Part shown: piece after piece, positions 33,869 through 42,929 of the stretch
How the letters are laid out: the number at the start of each line of letters is the position of its first letter
Position numbering within the stretch: the first letter of the stretch is position 1
NCBI GenBank assembly: GCA_965279085.1
Contig: OZ257149.1
Span: forward strand, 3,596,001 to 3,660,000
DNA: 64,000 bases
Direction of reading: 5' to 3'
Source of the DNA: UBA7672 sp965279085
Lineage (GTDB): Bacteria; Pseudomonadota; Alphaproteobacteria; Caulobacterales; Hyphomonadaceae
Translations under genes and position numbers: made by a program
Notes under the pieces: model-generated
Told to the model about the DNA's origin: nothing
Database searches by the model: none
The model's input: the letters and a program-made list of their open reading frames with translations, nothing else

Positions 33869-35062
33869 ATGCCCTGGAACGACAACAAGGGCGGTGGCGG
33901 AGGCGGTCCCTGGGGCGGCGGTAACGGTGGCGGTGGCGACAAGGGCGGCGGCGACAACAGCCCCTGGGGCAAACCGTCCGGCAACAATGGCTCGAACAAG
34001 CCTTCGGGCGGTGGCGGCGGCAAGGATCGCCCCGATCTCGAAGAGACCCTGCGTCGCATGCAGGAGCGTTTTCGCCGCAAGGACGGTGGCGGCTCTGGCG
34101 GCGGCTCGTCGGGTAGCGGCGGCGGTGGTCGTGGCGTTCGGGGTTTCGGCGCGACCGGACTACTCATACTACTAGCCATAGGCGTCGTCGGCTGGCTGTT
34201 CACCGGGATCTACCAGGTGAACGAACAGGAGCGCGCCGTGGTGCTGCGCTTCGGCACGTTCCACCGCTACGAGGAGCCGGGCTTCCGCATCCGCCTGCCA
34301 AACCCGATCGAGCGTCACATCGTCGTGCCGGTGAACACCGAGATCCGTACCGAGATCGGCGGCGCCAACGCGGCCAACCTGATGCTGACGGGCGACGAGA
34401 ACATCATCGACATCGATTTCGTCATCAACTGGCGCGTCTATGAACCGCGCGACTACCTGTTCAACGTGGTCGACGTCGAGGACAATTCGGACACGCACGT
34501 TCTGATCGAGCAGATCGGCGAGAGCGCGATGCGCGAAGTCGTCGGCACTTCGGCGTTCGAGCCGATCACCACGACCGGCCGTACCTCGGTAGAGACGCGC
34601 GTGCGCGACCTGATGCAGCAGACGCTGAACTCCTACAAGGCGGGCGTCGAGATCATCTCGATCTCGCTGCGTGGCGCATCCGCGCCGGAAGACGTCGTGA
34701 GCGTGCAGCGCGAAGTCTCGAGCGCCGAACAGGACAAGGCCAAACGCGAGGCGGAAGCCATCGCCTACCGCAACAAGGTTGTTCCCGAAGCCGAAGGTCA
34801 GGCCCAGCGCGTGATCCAGGAAGCCGAAGGCTACAAGGCCGCCTCCGTCGCCAATGCGCGCGGTGAAGCGGACCGCTTCAATCTCGTTTACGACCAGTAC
34901 CGCACGGCCCCCCGCGTGACGCGCGAGCGCATGTTCCTCGAGACGATGGAGCGCGTGCTGTCCCGCACCGAGAACACCATCCTCGACACCAAGGCCGGCG
35001 CGGTGCCGATCCTGCCGCTCGACCAGTTGCGCGGCCGCCAACAGCCGCCTCAGGGGCAATAA
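33869..35062 (+). CDS. hflK: HflK, membrane protease regulator
   Basis: 397 aa. A Gly-rich, disordered N-terminal tail, one membrane segment (LLILLAIGVVGWLFTGI, about residue 95-112) and a stomatin/PHB domain with VNEQERAVVLRFGT and the C-terminal RMFLETMERVL. HflK pairs with HflC, regulates FtsH and affects stress proteolysis. The ribosome site AGGAGG lies 8 nt ahead. The stop is 2 nt before hflC. Confidence 0.95.
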   Translation: MPWNDNKGGGGGGPWGGGNGGGGDKGGGDNSPWGKPSGNNGSNKPSGGGGGKDRPDLEETLRRMQERFRRKDGGGSGGGSSGSGGGGRGVRGFGATGLLILLAIGVVGWLFTGIYQVNEQERAVVLRFGTFHRYEEPGFRIRLPNPIERHIVVPVNTEIRTEIGGANAANLMLTGDENIIDIDFVINWRVYEPRDYLFNVVDVEDNSDTHVLIEQIGESAMREVVGTSAFEPITTTGRTSVETRVRDLMQQTLNSYKAGVEIISISLRGASAPEDVVSVQREVSSAEQDKAKREAEAIAYRNKVVPEAEGQAQRVIQEAEGYKAASVANARGEADRFNLVYDQYRTAPRVTRERMFLETMERVLSRTENTILDTKAGAVPILPLDQLRGRQQPPQGQ

Positions 35063-35064
35063 CG

Positions 35065-35949
35065 ATGCAAAGGCTCCTCATCATTGGCGGTGTCATCGCC
35101 GCCGCGATCCTGATCATCCTCGCGAACTCGTTCTACATCGTCGCGCTCGACCAGCAGGCGATCGTGCTGCGCTTCGGCCAGTACCAGTATGCGGTCAACG
35201 CCGACGGCTCGCCCCGCGGCGCCGGCCTGCACTTCAAGGTGCCGATCGTCGAGAACGTGATCTACTACGACAAGCGCAACATGGGCTTCGATCTGGACTC
35301 GGCCGAGATCATCGCGGCTGACCAGCAACGCCTGAATGTCGACGCCATCGCGCGCTGGCGCATCAAGGATCCGACCCAGTTCTTCAGGGCCGCGACCAGC
35401 ATGGAAAACGGCCTCGCCCAGCTTCGCCAGCGTTTCAACGCGGCGCTGCGCGGCGAACTCGGTAAAGTCTCGCAGCCGGACATTATCTCCGGCCAGCGCG
35501 CCAGCGTGATGCAGCGCATACGCTCCGCCCTGCAGGCGCAGATGACCACGCTCGGCATCGAGATCATCGACGTCCGCATCCGCCAGGCCGACCTGCCCGA
35601 AGCGAACTCCCAGCGCGTCTACGAGCGCATGAAGTCGCAGCTCCAGCAGAAGGTAAACCAGTACCGCGCCGAAGGTGAGGGGCTCTATCTCTCCATCGTC
35701 GGTGAAGCGGACAAGCAGGTCGAGGTCATCCTCGCCGAGGCCAACCAGAAGTCTCAGGTCCTGCGCGGTGAAGGCGACTCGGAGCGCAACAAGATCTACG
35801 CGGCGGCCTACGGCCGCGACCCGGAGTTCTTCTCGTTCTACCGTTCGCTCGAGGCGTATGACAAAGCCATCAAGGAAGGCACGCCGTTCGTGATGTCGCC
35901 GGACAGCGACTTCTTCCGCTACTTCAACAATCTGGACGGCCGCCGCTAG
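35065..35949 (+). CDS. hflC: HflC, partner of HflK
   Basis: 294 aa. N-terminal membrane segment (residues 3-20), the stomatin/PHB domain with ALDQQAIVLRFGQY and an extended C-terminal helix ending SDFFRYFNN, typical of HflC. Co-transcribed with hflK. A terminator follows. Confidence 0.96.
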   Translation: MQRLLIIGGVIAAAILIILANSFYIVALDQQAIVLRFGQYQYAVNADGSPRGAGLHFKVPIVENVIYYDKRNMGFDLDSAEIIAADQQRLNVDAIARWRIKDPTQFFRAATSMENGLAQLRQRFNAALRGELGKVSQPDIISGQRASVMQRIRSALQAQMTTLGIEIIDVRIRQADLPEANSQRVYERMKSQLQQKVNQYRAEGEGLYLSIVGEADKQVEVILAEANQKSQVLRGEGDSERNKIYAAAYGRDPEFFSFYRSLEAYDKAIKEGTPFVMSPDSDFFRYFNNLDGRR

Positions 35950-35972
35950 GCTGCTCGGTTTGAGAAACACGA

Positions 35973-36000
35973 GGCCCGCTCGCAAGAGCGGGCCTTTTGC
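35973..36000 (+). terminator. Intrinsic terminator of hflKC
   Basis: Stem GGCCCGCTC / GAGCGGGCC (35973-35981 with 35986-35994) with a GCAA loop, then TTTTGCTTTT on the plus strand. Confidence 0.93.
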
Positions 36001-36020
36001 TTTTCGGCAGCTGTGAGCAC

Positions 36021-36139
36021 GCCCTCGTCCTTCGAGACGAGCCCTACGGGCTCTCCTCAGGATGAGGGCTAATTGGCGGGTGGTTATTCAGCCCTCATCC
36101 TGAGGAGCCTGCGAAGCAGGCGTCTCGAAGGACGAGGGC
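36021..36139. repeat. Long palindromic intergenic repeat, copy 2
   Basis: Perfect outer arms GCCCTCGTCCTTCGAGACG (36021-36039, 36121-36139) and perfect inner arms CTCCTCAGGATGAGGGCT (36053-36070, 36090-36107), so the element can form a nested cruciform. It lies between hflC and the minus-strand lipoprotein. Confidence 0.9.
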
Positions 36140-36156
36140 GTGTTCAAAATCGGCAG

Positions 36157-36609
36157 TTACGGTTTCCGTTCCGTCGGCAGCGCCAGGAAGTCGTCCTGCG
36201 GCATCATCGAGTTTTCAGCGATGCGCCATTCGCCTTCGTCGGTCTCGCTCATGACGACGGTGTAGACGAAACCGAATTCCGATTTGCCGACGCTGACCAC
36301 GGCGTCGTAGCGGCGGCCGCGGCGATCATAGCGGGGCCCGTCGACCTTGCCGCCTTCCTTCGCGAGCAGTTCGACCATCTCCGGCGCGAAGATGCCGTTA
36401 TAGGCATCGCTGCCGGGGCCGCCCTGCAGCGCGTCGCCGATGGCTTCGAGGTTCACCTGATCGACCAGCGGCAGCATGCGCTGGAGGTTCTTCGCATTGT
36501 AGGCCTCGACGAATTTCCGCGCGACGGAAGCGGGGTCCTTCATGTCCACCGCCGTCTCGCCGCTGCATGCGGCGAGCACAAGCAGTGCGATTGCCAGAAG
36601 CCTGCGCAT
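36157..36609 (-). CDS. Small lipoprotein, paralogue of the 47305-48249 protein
   Basis: 150 aa. Lipobox LAAC. The mature domain starts DMKDPASVARKFVEAYNAKNLQRM and resembles the N-terminal half of the larger lipoprotein near 47.9 kb (SVAESYVRAFNAKDLKAMVPL), a SnoaL-like NTF2-fold pattern. Function unknown. Its ATG overlaps the ald stop by one base (TGATG). Confidence 0.7.
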   Translation of the reverse strand: MRRLLAIALLVLAACSGETAVDMKDPASVARKFVEAYNAKNLQRMLPLVDQVNLEAIGDALQGGPGSDAYNGIFAPEMVELLAKEGGKVDGPRYDRRGRRYDAVVSVGKSEFGFVYTVVMSETDEGEWRIAENSMMPQDDFLALPTERKP

Positions 36610-37724
36610 CAGCCCCCGAGCCAGCTGGGCTTGGCGAAGGGCAGGTCGAGATCGCGCGCCACGGCTTCATGCGTGATCTTGCCTTCGGCGACGTTGAGGC
36701 CGTTGGCGAGGTGCTTGTCGGCTTTCAGCGCCGCTTTCGCGCCCTTGTTCGCGATGTCGAGCGCGAACGGGAGCGTCACGTTGTTGAGCGCGTAGGTGGA
36801 GGTGCGCGGCACGGCGCCCGGCATGTTGGCGACGCAATAGTGCAGGATGCCATCGACTTCGTAGATCGGATCGTCGTGCGTCGTCGGGCGCGAGGTTTCG
36901 AAGCAGCCGCCCTGGTCGATCGAGATGTCCACCAGCACTGCCCCGGGCTTCATCTGTTTCAGGTGGGCGCGCGTGACCAGCTTGGGCGCGGCGGCGCCGG
37001 GGATCAGCACGGCGCCGATGACCAGATCGGCTTCGATGACGGCGCGGTCGATGGCGGCCTGTGTCGCATAGACCGTGTCCACGGCGCCGGCGAACTGCAC
37101 GTCGAGTTCTTCCAGGCGCGGCATGGAGCGGTCGAACACCGTGACGTTGGCGCGCGCGCCGATCGCCATCTCCGCGGCATGGACGCCAGAGACGCCGCCG
37201 CCGAGGATCACGACGTTGGCGGGCGGTACGCCCGGCACGCCGCCGAGCAGCAGGCCACGCCCGCGCTTCGTCTTCATCAGCGCATACGCGCCGACATTGA
37301 TCGACATGCGTCCCGCCACCTGGCTCATCGGCTGCAGCAGGGGCAAGCGGCCGGCGGCGTTGGTGACTGTCTCGTAGGCGATGCAGATCGCACCGGACTT
37401 CATCAGCGCTTCGGCCTGCGGCTTGTCGGCGGCGAGGTGGAGGTAGGTGAACAGCGTGTGGTGTGGCTTCAGCAGCGCGCACTCGACGGGCTGTGGCTCC
37501 TTCACCTTCACGATCATCTCTGCGGTCTCGAAGACCGAAGCGGCCGTCGGCAGGATTTTCGCGCCAACCTTCTGGTAGTCCGCGTCGGCTGCGGCGAGGC
37601 CCATGCCCGCATTCGTCTCGACCACGACCTCGTGGCCCGCGCGGATGAGTTCGCTGACACTCTCCGGCGTGAGACCCACGCGATATTCCTGCGTCTTGAT
37701 CTCCTTCGGAACGCCGATCTTCAT
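36609..37724 (-). CDS. ald: Alanine dehydrogenase
   Basis: 371 aa, usual length. Catalyses NAD-dependent oxidative deamination of L-alanine to pyruvate. The N-terminal KEIKTQEYRVGLTP region, substrate-binding HTLFTYLHL, NAD-binding VVILGGGVSGVHAA and the DISIDQGGCFETSRPTTHDDP block are all present. AGGAG precedes the ATG. Co-transcribed with the small lipoprotein downstream. Confidence 0.95.
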   Translation of the reverse strand: MKIGVPKEIKTQEYRVGLTPESVSELIRAGHEVVVETNAGMGLAAADADYQKVGAKILPTAASVFETAEMIVKVKEPQPVECALLKPHHTLFTYLHLAADKPQAEALMKSGAICIAYETVTNAAGRLPLLQPMSQVAGRMSINVGAYALMKTKRGRGLLLGGVPGVPPANVVILGGGVSGVHAAEMAIGARANVTVFDRSMPRLEELDVQFAGAVDTVYATQAAIDRAVIEADLVIGAVLIPGAAAPKLVTRAHLKQMKPGAVLVDISIDQGGCFETSRPTTHDDPIYEVDGILHYCVANMPGAVPRTSTYALNNVTLPFALDIANKGAKAALKADKHLANGLNVAEGKITHEAVARDLDLPFAKPSWLGG

Positions 37725-37825
37725 GCCGATCTCCTGCCCATGTGAGGAGGCTTATGCCAGAAACGCCGCGAATTGCGCCAGAGCATTGCAGGCGCTAGCG
37801 TGGCTTATCGCAAAGGGGGAGTTTC

Positions 37826-38122
37826 ATGAAACGAACAACGCTTGCAGCCGCTGCTTTTGGCGCCGTCGTGCTCACGGGCTGCGGCGGACAGGGTATCGAG
37901 GGCACATGGTGCCCCGAAGGCGAAACCGGGCACATGGTGGTCAAGGACGGAAAGATGACGGCGAGCACCGGCATGACCGCGACCTACACCCTCTCCGGCA
38001 AGACCGTCACGGCGACCGAGCCTGACGGGAAGACGACCAACCTGATACTCGTGGAAGATGGTTCGCTCGGCGTCGAGAACGAGCCGGAGATGAAATTCAC
38101 GCGCTGTACGCCGACGCCCTAG
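37826..38122 (+). CDS. Small lipoprotein, 98 aa
   Basis: Lipobox LTGC near residue 19, then a domain containing GTWCPEGETGHMVV and TYTLSGKTVTATEPDGKTT, a short beta-rich lipoprotein. GGGGGAG precedes the ATG. Function not recognised. Its stop overlaps that of the convergent hydrolase in CTAG. Confidence 0.65.
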   Translation: MKRTTLAAAAFGAVVLTGCGGQGIEGTWCPEGETGHMVVKDGKMTASTGMTATYTLSGKTVTATEPDGKTTNLILVEDGSLGVENEPEMKFTRCTPTP

Positions 38123-39093
38123 CGGCTGGCCGGGAGCGTGGCGAGGAAGGCGCGCAGGTCGCGCACGGTCTCGTCGGGGAGTTGTTCCATCGGCAGGTGG
38201 CCGCCCTGCGCATAGGTCACGAGCTTCGCGCCGGGAATCGCCGCGGCGATGGCGCGGGAATCGTCCACTGGGATCAGCTTGTCCTGCTCGCCGGCCATTA
38301 CGAGCGTGGGGATGGCGATGCGGCGGAAGTCTTCAGGCGTCCATGACTTCACCGGTTGGGATTGCTGGCCCAGCAGCACGTCGCGATGGTGGGTCCCCAT
38401 CGCCATGTCGACATAGCGCTTGAGCAGCTCGTCGGTGACCAGCTTCTCGTCGAGATAGGCGTCCTTCAATCCACCCTCCGCGAACAGGCGCGGGTCGAAC
38501 AGTTTCATGAAGCCGTGGCCGACGGGATTGTTGAACAGCCCGACGAAGAAGGGCGGTCCGCCGGCTTTCTTCCCATCCTCGCCCGGCCATCCCGCCGCAT
38601 CGACCAGCACGAGACCATCGAGACGATCAGCGTGCGCCATCGCGTAGCTCAGCGAGACCGCGCCGCCCATTGAGTTGCCGGCAAGCACGAAGCGGCGAAC
38701 GCCCGCCTCATTCGCCAGCGCATCGACCAATGCGGCGTTGCCCTCCAGCGTTGCGCGATAGCCTGCGGGCGTTTCGGTGAGCCCATGGCCGGGCAGGTCG
38801 ATGGCGATGAGGCGATAGTCGGCGGACAGCCGCTGTACCCACGGCCGCCATGCATGCGTCGACGCCGCGAAGCCATGGACGAGGATCAGCGTCCGCCCCT
38901 CGCGATTGCCTTCATCGGTGTAGTGAACCTTCACGCCGGGCTGAGGTTCGAACGAATGAGATGACGCGAAGGCATACCGCGCCTTCAGGTCCGCGATCGG
39001 GATCTCGCGCGACGCACATGCAGCAAGAGACGCCAGCGCCAGAAGCGCCGCCGCCACTCGGGAAATCACGTTACCGCCCAGTCGCATCGCCAT
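38119..39093 (-). CDS. Alpha/beta-hydrolase, probable lipoprotein
   Basis: 324 aa. Lipobox LAAC near residue 26. The hydrolase fold has LVHGFAAS, the GNSMGG nucleophile motif (GxSxG), DLPGHG and a C-terminal GGHLPMEQ with the catalytic His. Similar to esterase/lipase families with unknown substrates. The start is an ATG; no strong ribosome site is seen. Confidence 0.82.
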   Translation of the reverse strand: MAMRLGGNVISRVAAALLALASLAACASREIPIADLKARYAFASSHSFEPQPGVKVHYTDEGNREGRTLILVHGFAASTHAWRPWVQRLSADYRLIAIDLPGHGLTETPAGYRATLEGNAALVDALANEAGVRRFVLAGNSMGGAVSLSYAMAHADRLDGLVLVDAAGWPGEDGKKAGGPPFFVGLFNNPVGHGFMKLFDPRLFAEGGLKDAYLDEKLVTDELLKRYVDMAMGTHHRDVLLGQQSQPVKSWTPEDFRRIAIPTLVMAGEQDKLIPVDDSRAIAAAIPGAKLVTYAQGGHLPMEQLPDETVRDLRAFLATLPASR

Positions 39094-39221
39094 ACCTGCG
39101 CTCTACGCGGCCCAATCCGCCATGGATCAACTCCATACCCCCAAAGTGCGGCAACAGGGCGCAAGGGCAAGCGCGCGGGAGGCGTTACGCTTTCGATGGT
39201 TGGAATTGGGGGAGAGGCCGG

Positions 39222-39800
39222 ATGTCGCCGAGCCATGTTGCGCCCTTGCGCGCCGTGCTGGCGGAACGCCCAGCGACCTGGGGTCTCGCCGTCGTACTGG
39301 CGGGAAGCTGGCTGATTGCCGCCTCGTCCTGGGTTTCCGTGCCGATGCATCCGGTGCCGATGACGATGCAGACTTTCGCGATCATGCTGGTGGCCGGTCT
39401 CGCGGGCGCGCGCCTCGCGCTCGCCATCGTCATCACCTGGCTGGCGCAGGCCGCCGTCGGCCTGCCGCTGCTTGCCGATGGCGCGGGCGGCCTAGCGCCG
39501 TTCGAAGGGCCGACGGCGGGCTATCTCGGTGGCTTCGTCCTCGCGAGCGTCCTCTGCGGCTGGCTAGCCGAGCGTCAGCAGCTGCGCGGCTGGATCGCGA
39601 TGACGCTGATCTTCCTTGGCGGTCACGCCCTGATCCTCGCCTGCGGCCGGGCGCGCCTTGCGATGATGATCGGCGAGCAGGCCGCCTGGGATAGCGGCGT
39701 CGCGCCCTTCCTGCTCGCCAGCGTGCTGAAGTCCGTGCTCGCGGTCGCGGTGGTGAAGCTCGCCGAACCGTGGGTGAGGCGTGTGGTGAAATCGGATTAG
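39222..39800 (+). CDS. bioY: BioY biotin transporter S component
   Basis: 192 aa, about six membrane helices. Landmarks are SWVSVPMHPVPMTMQTFAIM, GLPLLADGAGG and PTAGYLGGF, characteristic of BioY, the biotin-binding S protein of ECF-type importers. The energy-coupling components are not nearby; solo BioY can function alone or with a shared module. The ATG is preceded by GGGGGAGAGGCCGG. Confidence 0.93.
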   Translation: MSPSHVAPLRAVLAERPATWGLAVVLAGSWLIAASSWVSVPMHPVPMTMQTFAIMLVAGLAGARLALAIVITWLAQAAVGLPLLADGAGGLAPFEGPTAGYLGGFVLASVLCGWLAERQQLRGWIAMTLIFLGGHALILACGRARLAMMIGEQAAWDSGVAPFLLASVLKSVLAVAVVKLAEPWVRRVVKSD

Positions 39801-39834
39801 GTGGGTTCGATTTAGATAAAGCGCAGGCCCATCT

Positions 39835-39956
39835 CCGCTCATCCCGGCGAAAGCCGGGATCCAGGGCGAAGCTCGCATCTTGTGCAGGCGTGAAGCTTCA
39901 ATCCCGTGCAAGGCGCGTCGCCGTTCCTGGATCCCGGCTTTCGCCGGGATGAGCGG
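39835..39956. repeat. Inverted repeat of a second family (CCGGCGAAAGCCGG type)
   Basis: Arms of 31 bp, perfect inverted copies: 39835-39865 (CCGCTCATCCCGGCGAAAGC start) and 39926-39956. The core is TCCCGGCGAAAGCCGGGA, itself a small hairpin. The 60-bp middle is not shared with the other repeats. Located between bioY and the antiporter. A class of such repeats is widespread in alphaproteobacterial genomes. Confidence 0.88.
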
Positions 39957-39993
39957 AACAAGGTGCGTTGCTTCCGCTCAAATCAATACGGCC

Positions 39994-41688
39994 TCACGCC
40001 GCTTCCGTCTCCGCCTCATCCTTGTCGACCAGCCCGCGCCGCTCGACTTCACCCGAGATCCACGCCGCGATCATCTTCTGCTCGACACCCACCTGCGTCA
40101 GCAGGTCGGTGACGAGTTCGATCCCGCGTGGCTCGGCGTGGGCGAGGTGGGCGCGGAAGCCCATGCCTGCCTGCCGCACGCGCTCCGATCCCGTCGTCAC
40201 GGCGATGAAGCGCGGCGGCGCGCTCGTGCCTGCGGGCAGCACCACTTGCGGCCCCACAACGCCAGATGCGCCGAGCACGATGGCGCGCGCCCGCGACGCG
40301 CCGATGGTTTCCATCAGCTGGCCGTCCTTCGCGTCGCCGAAGACGATCGTGTAGCCGTCCGACGCCGCCATCACGAACCGCTCGGGATCGGATTCCACCG
40401 CGACATACGGAATGTGCAGGTCGCGCAGGGCGTCCGCCGCCAGCCTTGCTTCCGGCGTCATGCCGAACACCAGAACAGGGTTCTCCTCCGCCGCATCGGC
40501 TGCGTCCGCCGCCACGGTCTTCGACCGCTCGGCAATCTGCTTGGCGATGTGCAGGCCCAGCGACGTCCAGATCGGCGCGGCGACCAGCGTCAGCGCAACG
40601 GCGGCGGTGATCACGCTCGCCCAGTTGCCGGGCATGGCGATGGAGATCGACGCGATGCCGACGACGACCAGCGTGAACTCCGATCCCTGGCTCAGCAGGA
40701 AGCCCAGTTGCGTCGCGCCCGGCACGCCCCAGCCATTGAGCCGCGCGGCGGCGAACATCACCACCGTCTTCACGATCATGATCGCCAGCGCCGTCAGCAG
40801 CACGGCCGGCCAGATCGTGGCCATCGCCGGCATGTTCACGCCCATGCCGACGCTCATGAAGAACAGGCCGAGCAGCAATCCCGCGAACGGCTTGATCTCG
40901 CTCTGCACCACATGGCGGTAGGGCGTATCCGAAACCGCCATGCCGGCGAGGAACGCGCCAAGCGTCAGCGACAGGTCCGCCCGCGCCGTCGCGGCGCTTG
41001 CGGCCAGCACGATGAACAGCGCCACGACGGTGAACGTCTCGCGATTGTCTGTCGCCGCCAGTGACCGGAAGAGTGGCCGGACGACAAAACGTCCCGCGAG
41101 GATCGCCAGCACCAGCGCCAGCACCGCCTTGCCAAGCGTGATCAGCGCCTCCTGGCCTAGCATGTTGGGATCTCCGCCGAGCGAGGCCGCGAAGGTCAGA
41201 AGGAAGATCGCCACGATATCCTGGGCGACGAGAACGGCCGTCGCAGAGCGCCCCATCGGGCACCCCGGCTGTTTCCTGTCCGAGAGGATGCGTGCAACCA
41301 CGGCCGTTGACGACAGCGCGAGCGATACGCCTACGAGTGCTGCAACCGGCCACGGGAAGCCGAACGCCACGCCGATCATCCCGAACGCCGCGCCGCAAAG
41401 GATGATCTGCAGCGGTGCAAGGCCGATCATGTCGTCCCGCCTCCGGCTGAACTCCGACAGCGAGAAGTGCAGGCCGATATCGAACAGCAGGAAAACCACG
41501 CCAAGGTCGGCCAGGAAGTGCGAGGTCTCGTTGTTCTGCACGAGGCCGAAGCCCGAAGGTCCAATGACCACGCCCGCTACGAGGTAGCCGACGATGGGGC
41601 TGAGCCTGACGGCGCGCGAGGCGAGGGCGGCGGCAAGGCCGGCGCCCAGATAGATGATGGCCGGCTGGAGGGCTTCGACCGCTGTCAT
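39994..41688 (-). CDS. KefB-type cation:proton antiporter with TrkA-N domain
   Basis: 564 aa. About 12 membrane helices of the CPA2 family, with FLADLGVVFLLFDIGLHFSL and SSTAVVARILSDRKQ motifs, then a cytosolic RCK/TrkA-N domain (VFGMTPEARLAADALRD) that binds NAD(H). Likely monovalent cation/H+ antiport, possibly glutathione- or NAD-gated. GGGGGAGG precedes the ATG. No ancillary KefF-like gene is adjacent. Confidence 0.9.
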   Translation of the reverse strand: MTAVEALQPAIIYLGAGLAAALASRAVRLSPIVGYLVAGVVIGPSGFGLVQNNETSHFLADLGVVFLLFDIGLHFSLSEFSRRRDDMIGLAPLQIILCGAAFGMIGVAFGFPWPVAALVGVSLALSSTAVVARILSDRKQPGCPMGRSATAVLVAQDIVAIFLLTFAASLGGDPNMLGQEALITLGKAVLALVLAILAGRFVVRPLFRSLAATDNRETFTVVALFIVLAASAATARADLSLTLGAFLAGMAVSDTPYRHVVQSEIKPFAGLLLGLFFMSVGMGVNMPAMATIWPAVLLTALAIMIVKTVVMFAAARLNGWGVPGATQLGFLLSQGSEFTLVVVGIASISIAMPGNWASVITAAVALTLVAAPIWTSLGLHIAKQIAERSKTVAADAADAAEENPVLVFGMTPEARLAADALRDLHIPYVAVESDPERFVMAASDGYTIVFGDAKDGQLMETIGASRARAIVLGASGVVGPQVVLPAGTSAPPRFIAVTTGSERVRQAGMGFRAHLAHAEPRGIELVTDLLTQVGVEQKMIAAWISGEVERRGLVDKDEAETEAA

Positions 41689-41782
41689 GCTGTGGCCTCC
41701 CCCTGGCTGGAGCCTGTCCTCTGGTCTCGCGATTCCCCCTTAACAGGCGCCTTCCGCGGCCGGTGAAAACGGCCAGACACCG

Positions 41783-41823
41783 TAAAAACGGAAGGAGCCG
41801 CCGCGATAAATCGCGACGGCTCC
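41783..41823 (-). terminator. Intrinsic terminator of the porin gene
   Basis: Minus-strand stem GGAGCCGTCGCGA / TCGCGGCGGCTCC (41794-41806 with 41811-41823; one G.U pair), loop TTTA, then TTCCGTTTTT. Further hairpins lie between it and the stop codon. Confidence 0.9.
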
Positions 41824-41883
41824 AGTGTTTCCGACGGCATGGCCGTCAGGCAACCGTTATTTCAGCCCCAAGGGGCCGAATAA

Positions 41884-42585
41884 CTACATCGCCCGCTTGA
41901 TCGAGAAGATCACGCGATCGTCGTAGATCGAGACGTTGTCGACGTCCGTCGCGACGTAGCGAAGGTCGAAGCCGAGGCCGCCGACCGAGTAGGTGCCGCC
42001 GAGATTCCAGGTCGTGTACTCGTCCTCGCCCGCGAAGAAGCCGGCGGTGTCGACGGTCTGGAAGCCGACCGCGCCCGAGAACGAGAATTCGGGGCTGACC
42101 ACGTAGGCGCCGTTCACTTCGTAATAGAGGCCGTCGCCCGACTCACCAGTGAACTCCGGCGACCAGTAGAGAGCGCCGCCGAGCGTGAATTCCGGCGACA
42201 GTGCGACGGACGGCTTGATGTAGGCTTCGTAGTAGTCGAGTTCGGCCGCATCGTCCGAAGCGCTCGGGTAGAGGTAGCCGATCACGCCCATGTCGAGCGC
42301 CACGCCGCCGAGCGAGGTCTTGAACCCGCCATAGACGTCCAGCTCGAGGTTGGCGCCGCCGGTGCCGAAGTTGATGTTCGACGCCCACGTGCCGGCATAG
42401 AAGCCGCTGTCGCCGAACGAAGCGTCGAAGCCGCCCTGAATGGCGGGGCTTTCGTCCGTCTGCGAGACGCCGCGGAAGGCGTAGTCCGTCGCCAGCGCGA
42501 CGTTGCCCGTGATCGTTACTTCCTGAGCGAACGCAGGCGCGGCCGTGACCGCTGCGATGGCTCCGAAAATCAAGAGGTTGCGCAT
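41884..42585 (-). CDS. TorF-family outer-membrane porin
   Basis: 233 aa. A signal peptide (PAFAQ) and a beta barrel with alternating aromatic residues; the ATDYAFRGVSQTDESPAIQGG motif is diagnostic for the TIGR02001/TorF putative porin family. The C-terminus ends with IKRAM rather than Phe. AAAGGG precedes the ATG. Probably forms a diffusion channel; substrate unknown. Confidence 0.92.
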   Translation of the reverse strand: MRNLLIFGAIAAVTAAPAFAQEVTITGNVALATDYAFRGVSQTDESPAIQGGFDASFGDSGFYAGTWASNINFGTGGANLELDVYGGFKTSLGGVALDMGVIGYLYPSASDDAAELDYYEAYIKPSVALSPEFTLGGALYWSPEFTGESGDGLYYEVNGAYVVSPEFSFSGAVGFQTVDTAGFFAGEDEYTTWNLGGTYSVGGLGFDLRYVATDVDNVSIYDDRVIFSIKRAM

Positions 42586-42929
42586 TGTGTGAACCCTTTC
42601 CCCGTCATGTTGAACCGACCCGCTGGACGCGGCTTAAGAACGGACCCGCTGGGGGACGCGACCGTCTTTCGGAGATGACCTTGGCGATGCGGTCCGACAC
42701 ACCGGAAGCGGATCGGCCAATCGGCGGCCTCACGCTTCGCAACCGCACAAATTCATGACAGCCGCTGAGGCGCCCGCCTGAACTTTAGGCGCCAGACCTG
42801 CGGCAACTCGCTCCGCACGCGTGCTTCCAGCGCCTGTCATTACGCGGTTTTCAGGGAAGAACCGGTCCGGTCACGGACGAATCGGCTTGCGCTATTGCGG
42901 AACGAAGCCGCCTGCGCCATCTGGGGCGC
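42586..42929. other. Intergenic region between porin and queF
   Basis: 344 nt with divergent promoters expected for the porin and queF. No ORF, tRNA or terminator can be supported. I looked for a preQ1-type aptamer ahead of queF and saw none of the usual A-rich tail or conserved pocket bases. Confidence 0.5.

Noticed and set aside
42586..42929. preQ1 riboswitch ahead of queF
   Set aside because: No conserved aptamer bases or A-rich tail were found.
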